A stretch of DNA of 64,000 bases from Paracoccus aerius (GTDB lineage: Bacteria; Pseudomonadota; Alphaproteobacteria; Rhodobacterales; Rhodobacteraceae). Location: contig NZ_BNCL01000003.1 of assembly GCF_014656455.1 (NCBI RefSeq), positions 124,001 to 188,000 on the forward strand, written 5' to 3'. Numbering within the stretch: position 1 is the first letter of the stretch; every line of letters starts with the position of its first letter. Positions 27,100 to 35,163 of this stretch are shown here, piece after piece. Under the pieces are notes generated by a model, which was given only the letters and a program-made list of their open reading frames with translations, was not told where the DNA came from and did no database searches. Made by a program: the position numbers and the translations under genes.

Positions 27100-28016
27100 C
27101 CGACAACACATCCACCCGCGCCGGCTTCGTCGCCCTGATCGGCGAGCCCAATGCCGGAAAATCCACGCTGCTGAACCAAATGGTCGGCGCCAAGGTCAGC
27201 ATCGTCACCCACAAGGTGCAGACCACCCGCGCCCGCATCCGCGGCATCGCCATCCATGACGCGGCGCAGATCGTCTTCGTGGACACGCCGGGCATCTTCC
27301 GCCCGCGCCGCCGGCTGGACCGGTCCATGGTCAAGGCCGCCTGGGGCGGGGCGGCCGACGCCGACATCATCCTGCTGCTGGTCGAGGCGCATCGCGGACT
27401 GACCGAAGGCGCCAAGGCGATCATCGAATCGCTGAAGGGACTGGACAGCCAGACCCCCGTGGGGCTTGTCATCAACAAGATCGACCGCGTGAAGGCCGAA
27501 ACCCTGCTGGCCCTGTCGGCCGAACTGAACGCTGCCTTCCCCTTTGTGCAGACCTTCATGATCAGCGCCGAGAAGGGCTATGGCTGCGACCAGTTGCGCG
27601 ACTGGCTGGCCGGAACGCTGCCGGAAAGCCCCTGGCTTTACCCCGAGGACCAGATCGCCGACCTGCCCATGCGCATGATCGCGGCGGAAATCACCCGCGA
27701 AAAGCTGACCCTGCGCCTGCACGAGGAAATCCCCTATCAACTGACGGTGGAAACCGAAGCCTGGGAGGAACGCAAGGACGGGTCCGCCAAGGTCGACCAG
27801 GTCGTCTATGTCGCCCGCGCGGGCCACAAGGGCATCGTCCTGGGCAAGGGCGGCGAGACGATCAAGGCCGTGGGCCAGGCCGCGCGCGCCGAACTGGAAG
27901 AATTCATGGGCCGCCGCGTCCACCTGTTCCTGCAGGTGAAGGTGCGCGAGAACTGGCTGGACGAGGCCGAGCGCTACAACGAGATGGGACTCGATTTCCG
28001 CGACGGCGATGCCTGA
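27096..28016 (+). CDS. era: GTPase Era
   Basis: Essential GTPase in 30S ribosome maturation. It has 306 residues: G1 loop GEPNAGKS (16-23), G2 region with [12 protein letters not shown]3 DTPGIF, G4 NKID, and a C-terminal KH domain with ILGKGG-like [13 protein letters not shown]. Coupled to rnc by an ATGA overlap; its end overlaps the DUF1491 gene by eight bases. The rnc-era pairing is widespread. Confidence 0.97.
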   Translation: MTDNTSTRAGFVALIGEPNAGKSTLLNQMVGAKVSIVTHKVQTTRARIRGIAIHDAAQIVFVDTPGIFRPRRRLDRSMVKAAWGGAADADIILLLVEAHRGLTEGAKAIIESLKGLDSQTPVGLVINKIDRVKAETLLALSAELNAAFPFVQTFMISAEKGYGCDQLRDWLAGTLPESPWLYPEDQIADLPMRMIAAEITREKLTLRLHEEIPYQLTVETEAWEERKDGSAKVDQVVYVARAGHKGIVLGKGGETIKAVGQAARAELEEFMGRRVHLFLQVKVRENWLDEAERYNEMGLDFRDGDA

Positions 28017-28344
28017 GCCGAGGCTCGCGACAGGCATCTGGGTCTCGGCCTATCTGGCGCGGCTGGGGCTTGCCCATATCCCGGCCTATGTGACCGCGCG
28101 GGGCGACGGAACGGCCGGCGCGGTTCTGGTGAAATGCGCCATGCTAAACGGAACCGCCGCGCTTTATGGCCGCGAATGGGACTTCGACAGCGACAGCCGC
28201 CCTTGGCAGGTCATCGCCCAGGGCCCGGAACGCGAGGTCGATGAGGCCATCGCCCGGCAGCGCGGCTTCGACCCCGACCTGTGGGTGATCGAGATCGAAA
28301 ACCGCGATGGCCGGACGCTGCTGGACGAAGCCGGGCTTGCCTGA
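28009..28344 (+). CDS. DUF1491 domain protein
   Basis: A 111-residue cytosolic protein of an alphaproteobacterial family of unknown function. Landmarks are RLATGIWVSAYLARL, PAYVTARGDGTAGAVLVK and GFDPDLWVIEIENRDGR. It starts inside the end of era, so it belongs to the same transcript. No catalytic residues are obvious. Confidence 0.85.
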   Translation: MPEPRLATGIWVSAYLARLGLAHIPAYVTARGDGTAGAVLVKCAMLNGTAALYGREWDFDSDSRPWQVIAQGPEREVDEAIARQRGFDPDLWVIEIENRDGRTLLDEAGLA

Positions 28345-28385
28345 TCCATCTGGCGCGGGCCTCTTTTGCAGCCTATGCAATCGGC

Positions 28386-29297
28386 ATGAGCAGCCTTTCC
28401 CAACCCGCTGATTCGCCCCGTGGCCTGATCCTGGCCATCGCGACCTATGTCATGTGGGGCTTTCTGCCGCTGTTCATGAAGGAACTGGCCCACGTTCCCC
28501 CGTCCGAGGTGATCGCCCATCGCGTCCTGTGGTCGCTGCCCATCGCGCTTGCGGTCCTGCTGCTGCAGCGCCGCTGGCGAGAGGTCGCGGGCGCCTTGCG
28601 CCAGCCGCGCCTGCTGGGCATGGCGCTGATCACCGCCGCGCTGATCTCGGTGAACTGGATGATCTATGTCTGGGCCGTGGGCAACAACCACGCGCTTGAC
28701 GCAGCGCTTGGATACTACATCAACCCGCTGTTCAGCGTCCTGATGGGGGCCACGCTGCTGCGCGAACGCCTGAACCGGGCGCAGATGGTGGCAATCGCGC
28801 TTGCCTCGCTGGCGGTCGTGGTGCTGACGGTGCAGCTTGGGCGGCTGCCGCTGGTGGCGATCGGGCTGATGCTGACCTGGGGCTTCTATGCCTTCTGCAA
28901 GAAAAGCCTGCCGCTGGGGCCGACCCAGGGCTTCACGCTGGAAGTGCTGCTGCTGACGCCATTCGCCCTGGCCTATGTCCTTTGGCTGGGGGCAAGCGGG
29001 CAGTCGCATTTCGCGTCGGGAAGCCTGGCCGACACGCTGCTGCTGATCGCCTGCGGGCCGGTGACGGCAGTACCCCTGATCTGCTATGCGACGGCTGCCA
29101 AGCAGTTGCGGCTGTCGACCATCGGCATCCTGCAATACATCGCGCCGACGATGATCTTCCTGACCGCGGTGCTGATCTTTGACGAACCCTTCGGCGCGGC
29201 ACAGATGATCGCCTTTCCGATGATCTGGGCGGCCTTGGTGATCTATACGCTGTCGATGCTGCGTGGCGCAGGGGCGCGGCGCCGGGCGATGTCCTGA
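28386..29297 (+). CDS. rarD: RarD-like EamA-family transporter
   Basis: A 303-residue protein with about ten transmembrane helices and two EamA halves. The RarD subgroup signatures are YVMWGFLPLFMKEL, EVIAHRVLWSLP, NWMIYVWAVGNNHALDAALGYYINPL and LQYIAPTMIFL. RarD-type proteins are drug/metabolite superfamily carriers; the first member was named for chloramphenicol sensitivity and no substrate is established. The ATG at 28386 is the best start. It follows DUF1491 by 41 bases in the same direction. Confidence 0.9.
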   Translation: MSSLSQPADSPRGLILAIATYVMWGFLPLFMKELAHVPPSEVIAHRVLWSLPIALAVLLLQRRWREVAGALRQPRLLGMALITAALISVNWMIYVWAVGNNHALDAALGYYINPLFSVLMGATLLRERLNRAQMVAIALASLAVVVLTVQLGRLPLVAIGLMLTWGFYAFCKKSLPLGPTQGFTLEVLLLTPFALAYVLWLGASGQSHFASGSLADTLLLIACGPVTAVPLICYATAAKQLRLSTIGILQYIAPTMIFLTAVLIFDEPFGAAQMIAFPMIWAALVIYTLSMLRGAGARRRAMS

Positions 29298-29342
29298 CTT
29301 GGCAGTCACCCGGCCTCGTGCCAAGCTGCGATCGGAGGTTCC

Positions 29343-29780
29343 ATGTCCCTGACCCGTCAGCGCATCACGCTTGTCACCTTGGGCGTCGCCGACATGGACC
29401 GCGCCCGGTGGTTCTATGAAGGCTGGGGATGGGTGCCGCACGCCGGTTCCCAGCCGGGCGTCACCTTCTACCAGATGAACGGCGCGGTTCTGGCCTTGTT
29501 CGGGCTTGCCGATCTGGCCGCCGACCAGGGGCGGCCCGGTGTGGCCCTTGGCACGGGGGCGGTGACGCTGGCACAGAATTGCACGGATGATGCGGAAACC
29601 GATGCGGTCTTCCGGGCGGCGGTGGACGCGGGCGCGACGGTCCTGAAACGGCCCGAAAAGGTCTTCTGGGGCGGTTACTCCGGCTATTTCGCCGATCCCG
29701 ACGGACATGTCTGGGAAATCGCGACCAATCCCTTCTGGCCCCTGTCCGCCGACGGGTCGCTGACCCTGCCCGGCGCCTGA
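29343..29780 (+). CDS. VOC-family (glyoxalase/bleomycin-resistance) protein
   Basis: A 145-residue protein with the paired beta-alpha-beta-beta-beta modules of the vicinal oxygen chelate fold: ITLVTLGVADMDRARWFYEGWGW at the N-terminus, and KVFWGGYSGYFADPDGHVWEIATNPFW at the end, split here by context. The GYFADPDGHVWEI motif supplies a likely metal-ligand glutamate. Substrate unknown. GGAGGTT precedes the ATG, and its TGA overlaps the recO ATG by one base. Confidence 0.87.
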   Translation: MSLTRQRITLVTLGVADMDRARWFYEGWGWVPHAGSQPGVTFYQMNGAVLALFGLADLAADQGRPGVALGTGAVTLAQNCTDDAETDAVFRAAVDAGATVLKRPEKVFWGGYSGYFADPDGHVWEIATNPFWPLSADGSLTLPGA

Positions 29781-30517
29781 TGGAGTGGCAGGCCGAAGGC
29801 ACCGTCCTGGCCCGCCGGACCCACGGCGAGACGGCGGTGATCCTGGACGTCTTGACCGACCTGCACGGCCGCCATTCCGGGCTGGTGCCCGGCGGCGTGT
29901 CGCAAAAGCGCGCGGCGATGCTGCAACCCGGCACGCGGCTGGATCTGCGATGGCGGGCGCGGCGCGACGACCAGCTTGGCACCTTTGCCGTCGAACCCGT
30001 GCGCCTGCGGTCGGGGCTGATGGCCGATCCTCTGGCGCTTGCCGGGCTGAACGCGGTCTGTTCGCTGCTGGTCTTCGCACTGCCCGAACGCGACCCGCAC
30101 CCGGCCCTTGTCAGTGACACGGAACGCCTGCTGGACCGGATGGAAACGGGTGCCGACTGGGGCGCCGACTACCTGCACTGGGAAATCCGCCTGCTGGAGG
30201 AGATGGGCTTCGGTCTTGACCTGTCGGCCTGCGCGGTGACAGGCGCGCGCGACGGGCTGGCCTATGTCAGCCCTCGGTCCGGGCGCGCGGTCAGCCGGGA
30301 AGGGGCGGGGGAATGGGCAGACCGCCTGCTGCCCCTGCCGGGGATGCTGGGCGGGGCGGGCGACAATCGCGGCCAGGGTCTGGCAGAAGGGCTGGCGATC
30401 ACCGGCCATTTCCTGACCACGCGCATTGCCGGTGAACTGGTGGGCCGGCCCGTTCCGGCGGCCCGCCAGCGTCTTGTGGACCGGCTGGCGCGGGGCCAGC
30501 AGAAACCCGGTTACTGA
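29780..30517 (+). CDS. recO: DNA repair protein RecO
   Basis: Recombination mediator that works with RecR (and RecF) to load RecA on SSB-coated DNA. It has 245 residues: the N-terminal OB fold begins MEWQAEGTVLARRTHGETAVILDVL, and the helical C-terminal part contains DWGADYLHWEIRLLEEMGFGLDL. The zinc-finger cysteines of some RecO proteins are largely absent. A TGATG junction couples it to the VOC gene. Its stop overlaps the convergent META lipoprotein gene by seven bases. Confidence 0.95.
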   Translation: MEWQAEGTVLARRTHGETAVILDVLTDLHGRHSGLVPGGVSQKRAAMLQPGTRLDLRWRARRDDQLGTFAVEPVRLRSGLMADPLALAGLNAVCSLLVFALPERDPHPALVSDTERLLDRMETGADWGADYLHWEIRLLEEMGFGLDLSACAVTGARDGLAYVSPRSGRAVSREGAGEWADRLLPLPGMLGGAGDNRGQGLAEGLAITGHFLTTRIAGELVGRPVPAARQRLVDRLARGQQKPGY

Positions 30518-30990
30518 CCCGCGCGGGCCTGGTCCAGTGCGGTCACCTGCGCTTGCGCCTCGGTCACGCCGCGTTCGAAGATCAGCCAGGTCTGGGGCGA
30601 CTTCACCTTCAGGACGCCGCCATAATATTCCATCTCGGTCGCGGATTGCAGGACCTGGAAGAAACGGTTCTCGATGGTGGTGTTCTTGCCGCAGGGAACG
30701 CCGGTGGTCTGCAGGGGCGACAGGGCCACCAGCGGCAGTTCGGCATTGTTGACCGCGCCATAGCCGTTGCAGGGGCCGCGGCCGGACACGCTTTTCTCGG
30801 CGATGGTCAGCGTCATGTTGCGCAGCGGCACGGTCGCGCCATCCATGCCGACCAGGGCATAGCTGCCGCCCGGAATGAAGCCGCGGTCGTTGGCAGGATC
30901 CACGGGCGGCGTGGTGGGTTCGCAGGCGGCAAGGGCGAAGGCTGCGGCGGTCAGGGCGCCGAATGTGCCAAATCGGGCAGGGCGGGACAT
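30511..30990 (-). CDS. META-domain lipoprotein
   Basis: A 159-residue lipoprotein with a signal peptide ending LAAC (Cys23). It is followed by a HslJ/META-like domain: GGSYALVGMDGATVPLRNMTLTIAEK, then the family-typical SGRGPCNGYGAV with a later PCGKNTTIENRFFQVL. META domains occur in heat-shock lipoprotein HslJ and outer-membrane stress proteins; the molecular role is unclear. AGGAG precedes the ATG at 30990. Stands alone on the leftward strand, downstream of the mcd stop. Confidence 0.87.
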   Translation of the reverse strand: MSRPARFGTFGALTAAAFALAACEPTTPPVDPANDRGFIPGGSYALVGMDGATVPLRNMTLTIAEKSVSGRGPCNGYGAVNNAELPLVALSPLQTTGVPCGKNTTIENRFFQVLQSATEMEYYGGVLKVKSPQTWLIFERGVTEAQAQVTALDQARAGQ

Positions 30991-31069
30991 GATCAAGGCT
31001 CCTGTGGGCGATCGTCAAAGGGGAATGCGGCAAAACCGCTTTGGTTGCAGCACCCTAGAGCAAACGCCA

Positions 31070-32677
31070 CTAGCCTAACAGACGCCGGGCGATCACTTGC
31101 GCCTGAATTTCCGCCGCGCCTTCAAAAATATTGAGGATGCGTGCATCGCACAACACACGGCTGATCTGGTATTCAAGGGCGAAGCCGTTGCCACCATGGA
31201 TTTGCAGCGCGTTGTCGGCCGATGCCCAGGCCACGCGCGCGCCAAGCAGCTTGGCCATTCCGGCCTCCAGGTCGCAGCGGTGGCCGTGGTCCTTTTCCCA
31301 GGCACTGAAATAGGTCAGCTGCCGCGCGATCATGATTTCCACCGCCATCATCGCTAGCTTGTCGGCCACGCGCGGAAAGGCGATCAGCGGCTTGCCGAAC
31401 TGCTTGCGGTCCAGCGCATATTGCAGGCCCAGTTCCAGGGCGTTCTGTGCGACGCCAATAGCCCGCGCCGCCGTCTGGATGCGCGCGGATTCGAAGGTCT
31501 GCATCAACTGCTTGAAGCCCTGGCCGGTCACGCCGCCCAGCAGGTTTTCGGCGCTGACGGTGAAGCCGTCGAAGCCAAGCTCGTATTCCTTCATGCCGCG
31601 ATAGCCCAGCACCTCGATCTCTCCGCCACTCATGCCGGGGGTGGGGAAGGGGTTGTCGTCCGTGCCCGGCGTCTTTTCAGCCAGGAACATCGACAGGCCG
31701 CGGTAATCGGTGGTGTCGGGATCGGTGCGGGCCAGCAGGGTCATCACATGGGTGCGCGCGGCATGGGTGATCCAGGTCTTGTTTCCGGTGATCGTCCAGG
31801 TGTCGCCATCCTTCACGGCCCGCGTGCGAAGGCTGCCCAGGTCGCTGCCGGTGTTGGGCTCGGTGAAAACCGCCGTTGGCAGGGTTTCCCCCGATGCCAG
31901 GCGGGGCAGCCAGTGGGCCTTCTGCGCGTCGGTGCCGCCGCCCAGGATCAGTTCGGCGGCGATTTCGGACCGCGTGCCCAGCGAACCCACGCCAATATAG
32001 CCGCGCGACAGTTCCTCGCTGACAACCACCATCGCCGCCTTCGACATGCCGAGGCCGCCGAACTCCTCGGGGATGGTCAGGCCGAAGACGCCAAGCTCTG
32101 CCAGCTCGGTGATGATCTCCATGGGGATCAACTTGTCCTTCAGATGCCAGCCATGGGCATGGGGCACAACCTTGTCGTCGGTCCAGCGGCGGAACTGGTC
32201 GCGGATCATTTCCAGATCCTCGTCCAGGCCCGAGGCGCCGAATGTCGCGCTGCCCTTGTTCTCGGCGATCAGGGCGGCAAGGCGGGCGCGGGCCTCGGGC
32301 GTGTTGCCGGCCATCAGGGCGCGGGCCGCATCGGACGGCTGCCAGTCCACGCCCAGGTCGGACAGGCGGGCGAATTCAGTCTGGCTCATCGGGATACCGC
32401 CCGCAATCTGGGTCAGGTATTCGCCAAAGCCGATCCGCGTGATCAGATCCTCGATCTCTCCGCTGACGCGGCCGGACCATCCCGCAAGCTGGCGCAGCGA
32501 TTTGACATAGGTCGCAAGCCAGGACAGCGCATGGGCCGCGTGCTGGTGGCGTTCCAGGGCCTCGGCATCCACCTTGCCATTGGCCGAAACGCTGGCACGC
32601 AGCCCCTCGGTCGCGTGTGACTGGAGGTCGGCAAGCTCGGACAGGACGGTTTCGAACTGGTGCGGCATGTCTTTCAT
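31070..32677 (-). CDS. mcd: Probable (2S)-methylsuccinyl-CoA dehydrogenase, ethylmalonyl-CoA pathway
   Basis: A 535-residue acyl-CoA dehydrogenase with an extra helical N-terminal domain of about 150 residues (HALSWLATYVKSLRQLAGW, IGFGEYLTQIAGGIPMSQ), a feature I associate with Mcd. The core has FTEPNTGSDLGSLRTRA, GNKTWITHAARTHVM and the catalytic Glu519 in NIFEGAAEIQ. Mcd oxidises methylsuccinyl-CoA to mesaconyl-CoA and passes electrons to ETF. AAAGGG precedes the ATG. None of ccr, ecm or mch is in the window, but PhaA/PhaB at 49-50 kb make the pathway's C4 precursors. A generic extended acyl-CoA dehydrogenase is the alternative. Confidence 0.8.
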   Translation of the reverse strand: MKDMPHQFETVLSELADLQSHATEGLRASVSANGKVDAEALERHQHAAHALSWLATYVKSLRQLAGWSGRVSGEIEDLITRIGFGEYLTQIAGGIPMSQTEFARLSDLGVDWQPSDAARALMAGNTPEARARLAALIAENKGSATFGASGLDEDLEMIRDQFRRWTDDKVVPHAHGWHLKDKLIPMEIITELAELGVFGLTIPEEFGGLGMSKAAMVVVSEELSRGYIGVGSLGTRSEIAAELILGGGTDAQKAHWLPRLASGETLPTAVFTEPNTGSDLGSLRTRAVKDGDTWTITGNKTWITHAARTHVMTLLARTDPDTTDYRGLSMFLAEKTPGTDDNPFPTPGMSGGEIEVLGYRGMKEYELGFDGFTVSAENLLGGVTGQGFKQLMQTFESARIQTAARAIGVAQNALELGLQYALDRKQFGKPLIAFPRVADKLAMMAVEIMIARQLTYFSAWEKDHGHRCDLEAGMAKLLGARVAWASADNALQIHGGNGFALEYQISRVLCDARILNIFEGAAEIQAQVIARRLLG

Positions 32678-32836
32678 GGATTCGACCCTTTTGCGGCATT
32701 GCAGCATGGGTAGCGCCTTCGCATGCGCAGCGCAAGATTAATGCGGTTCAACCTTTCAGATTGAACGAATATGTCGAGACGGGTTGCGAGGGATGTGGCA
32801 TTTTCATTCCCTGCAAGGACGGCTAGCTTGCCAAGC

Positions 32837-33601
32837 ATGTTTGGACTGGATCCCTGGCAATTCTGGACGATCTTCGCCGTGACGGGCTTTGCGGGCTTCG
32901 TGAAGGGGGCGATCGGCTTTGCCATGCCGCTGATCATGGCCTCGGCCTTCGCGTCCATCCTGCCGCCGCAGGTGGCGCTTGCGGCGCTGATCCTGCCGGT
33001 GCTGACCACCAACGTCCACCAGGCCCTTCGCCAGGGACCGGCAGCCGCCGCCCAGTCGGTGCGCAACTTCCGCTGGCACATCGCGATGGTGCTGGTCTTC
33101 CTGATGCTGTCGGCGGGAATGGCGCGCCAGATCCCGCAGGGGCTGATGTATGCGCTGCTGGGCCTGCCGATCCTGGGCTTCGCGCTGTGGCAACTGGCAG
33201 GCCGGCCGATGACCCTGTCCATCCACCACCGCCGCCGGGCCGAGATCGCGACCGGCATCGTCGGCGGGCTTTACGGCGGCGTGTCCGGCATCTGGGGGCC
33301 GCCGCTGGTCGTGCTGCTGCTGTCGCTGGGGGTGGACAAGCGCGAACAGGTCCGCGTGCAGGGCGTGGTCTTCCTGCTGGGGGCGACCGGACTGACCTTG
33401 GCCCACCTGGTTTCGGGCATCCTCAACGCGCAGACCATTCCCTTGTCCGCGGCCCTGTGCATCCCTGCCTTCGGGGGGATGCTGGCGGGCTTTGCCTTGC
33501 AGGACCGCATGGATGTCGCGCAATTTCGCCGCTGGACGCTGATCCTGCTGGTCATCACCGGCCTGAACCTTGTCCGCCGCGCCTTCTCAGACTGGATTTG
33601 A
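32837..33601 (+). CDS. TauE/SafE-family membrane permease
   Basis: A 254-residue membrane protein with about eight helices and the two-repeat TSUP/TauE layout: [19 protein letters not shown] in the first half and [20 protein letters not shown] in the second. Relatives export sulfoacetate, sulfite or similar organic anions. The ATG at 32837 is chosen over upstream in-frame codons because it begins just before the first helix. The stop is one base before the dapE ATG, so they are probably co-transcribed; a functional link with lysine synthesis is not evident. Confidence 0.87.
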   Translation: MFGLDPWQFWTIFAVTGFAGFVKGAIGFAMPLIMASAFASILPPQVALAALILPVLTTNVHQALRQGPAAAAQSVRNFRWHIAMVLVFLMLSAGMARQIPQGLMYALLGLPILGFALWQLAGRPMTLSIHHRRRAEIATGIVGGLYGGVSGIWGPPLVVLLLSLGVDKREQVRVQGVVFLLGATGLTLAHLVSGILNAQTIPLSAALCIPAFGGMLAGFALQDRMDVAQFRRWTLILLVITGLNLVRRAFSDWI

Positions 33602-33602
33602 C

Positions 33603-34739
33603 ATGATCGATGCCGCCGACCTGACCGCTCGCCTGATCCGATGCCCTTCCGTCACGCCGGAAGAAGGCGGTGCCTTGGTGCTGCTGGGCGACCTTTTGGC
33701 CGATGCGGGGTTCGAGGTCCACCGCGTCGATCGCAACAGCACGCCCAACCTGTTCGCCCGCTGGGGGGCCAAGGGCGCGCGTGCCTTGGGCTTCAACGGC
33801 CATACCGACGTGGTCCCCCCCGGTGACCTTGGGTCCTGGACCCATCCCCCCTTCAGCGGCCATGTCGAGGACGGCATCATCTGGGGACGCGGTGCCACCG
33901 ACATGAAGTCGGGCGTCGCGGCCTTTGTCGCCGCCGCCATCGACTTCGTGCGCCAGACGCCCCCCGACGGTGCCGTGATCCTGACCATCACCGGGGACGA
34001 GGAGGGAACCTCGCGCGACGGCACCATCGCGATCCTCGACTGGATGGAGGCGAATGGCGAGCGGATGGAGGCCTGCATCGTGGGCGAACCGTCCAACCCC
34101 GAATACATGGGCGAGATGATGAAGATCGGCCGCCGCGGCTCGGCGACCTATACCGTGACCGCCAAGGGCAAGCAGGGTCACGCGGCCTATCCGCACCGCG
34201 CGAAAAACCCGCTGCACGCGCTGACGGCATACCTGAACGACCTGATCGCCGCGCCACTGGACGCAGGCACCGACCACTTCGACCCGACAGGGTTGCAGAT
34301 CACCAGTATCGACTGCGGCAATCCTGCGTCCAACGTGATCCCCGAAACGGCGCGCGCCGTGGTCAACATCCGCTTCAACGACCTGCATACCGGGGCCAGC
34401 CTGGAAGCCGAACTGAAGACCCGCGCTGCCCGCGTGACCGAGGCGACCGGCGTCAGCCTGACCATCGACAGCTATGTCAGCGGCGAGGCCTTCCTGACCC
34501 AGCCCGGCCCCTTCGTCGATCTGGTGCAAAGCGTCGTCACGCAGGAAACCAACCGCCAGCCGGTCCTGTCCACCAGCGGCGGCACATCCGACGCGCGCTT
34601 TGTCAAGAACCACTGCCCGGTGGTCGAATTCGGCCTTGTCGGCGCCTATATGCACCAGGTGGACGAACGCGTGCCCGTGGCGCAGGTCCAGCAACTCAAG
34701 ACCATCTACCAGCGGATCCTGGAAAAATATTTCGAATGA
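33603..34739 (+). CDS. dapE: Succinyl-diaminopimelate desuccinylase
   Basis: Dizinc M20-family amidohydrolase of the lysine/meso-diaminopimelate pathway. It has 378 residues: [10 protein letters not shown] (His67, Asp69), [10 protein letters not shown] (bridging Asp100), GDEEGT (Glu133/Glu134), the later [11 protein letters not shown] and the C-terminal His in [10 protein letters not shown]. Upstream of the pathway's last step, lysA, also in this window at 54.4 kb. The stop overlaps the next ATG (ATGA). Confidence 0.97.
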   Translation: MIDAADLTARLIRCPSVTPEEGGALVLLGDLLADAGFEVHRVDRNSTPNLFARWGAKGARALGFNGHTDVVPPGDLGSWTHPPFSGHVEDGIIWGRGATDMKSGVAAFVAAAIDFVRQTPPDGAVILTITGDEEGTSRDGTIAILDWMEANGERMEACIVGEPSNPEYMGEMMKIGRRGSATYTVTAKGKQGHAAYPHRAKNPLHALTAYLNDLIAAPLDAGTDHFDPTGLQITSIDCGNPASNVIPETARAVVNIRFNDLHTGASLEAELKTRAARVTEATGVSLTIDSYVSGEAFLTQPGPFVDLVQSVVTQETNRQPVLSTSGGTSDARFVKNHCPVVEFGLVGAYMHQVDERVPVAQVQQLKTIYQRILEKYFE

Positions 34740-35152
34740 AGATCGAACAGACCACCGACCTTGCCGCCTGCCTTGCCCTGCGCCGCACCGTGTTCATCGA
34801 GGAGCAGCGCGTCCCCGAGGATCGCGAGATCGACGGGCTGGACGACAGCGCCCTCCACCTGCTGGCGACCAAGGACGGCCAGCCCATCGGCAGCGCCCGC
34901 ATCCTGCTGGACGGCGACACGGGCAAGATCGGCCGCGTCTGCGTGCTGCCGCAGGCGCGCGGCACGGGCCTGGGCGCGGCGCTGATCCGGGCCGCGCTTG
35001 ACGTGCTGCGGGTCCAGCCGGGCATCACGCGCGCCAAGCTGGGGGCGCAGACCCATGCGCTTGGCTTTTACGAAAAGCTGGGCTTCACCGCTTATGGTCC
35101 GGTTTACGACGATGCCGGAATCCCGCATCGTGACATGACCCGCGACCTTTGA
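34736..35152 (+). CDS. GNAT-family acetyltransferase, YjcF/ElaA-like
   Basis: A 138-residue acetyltransferase. [28 protein letters not shown] is typical of the YjcF/ElaA group (shown here in parts: [21 protein letters not shown]). The CoA-binding motif is [14 protein letters not shown], and [25 protein letters not shown] closes the fold. Substrate unknown. Coupled to dapE by an ATGA overlap and followed 11 bases later by rnr. Confidence 0.85.
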   Translation: MKIEQTTDLAACLALRRTVFIEEQRVPEDREIDGLDDSALHLLATKDGQPIGSARILLDGDTGKIGRVCVLPQARGTGLGAALIRAALDVLRVQPGITRAKLGAQTHALGFYEKLGFTAYGPVYDDAGIPHRDMTRDL

Positions 35153-35163
35153 AGGACCGAAAC

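Noticed and set aside
31020..31065. Strong terminator after the mcd gene
   Set aside because: Only a four-base stem (GCGG/CCGC) is visible, too weak to list.
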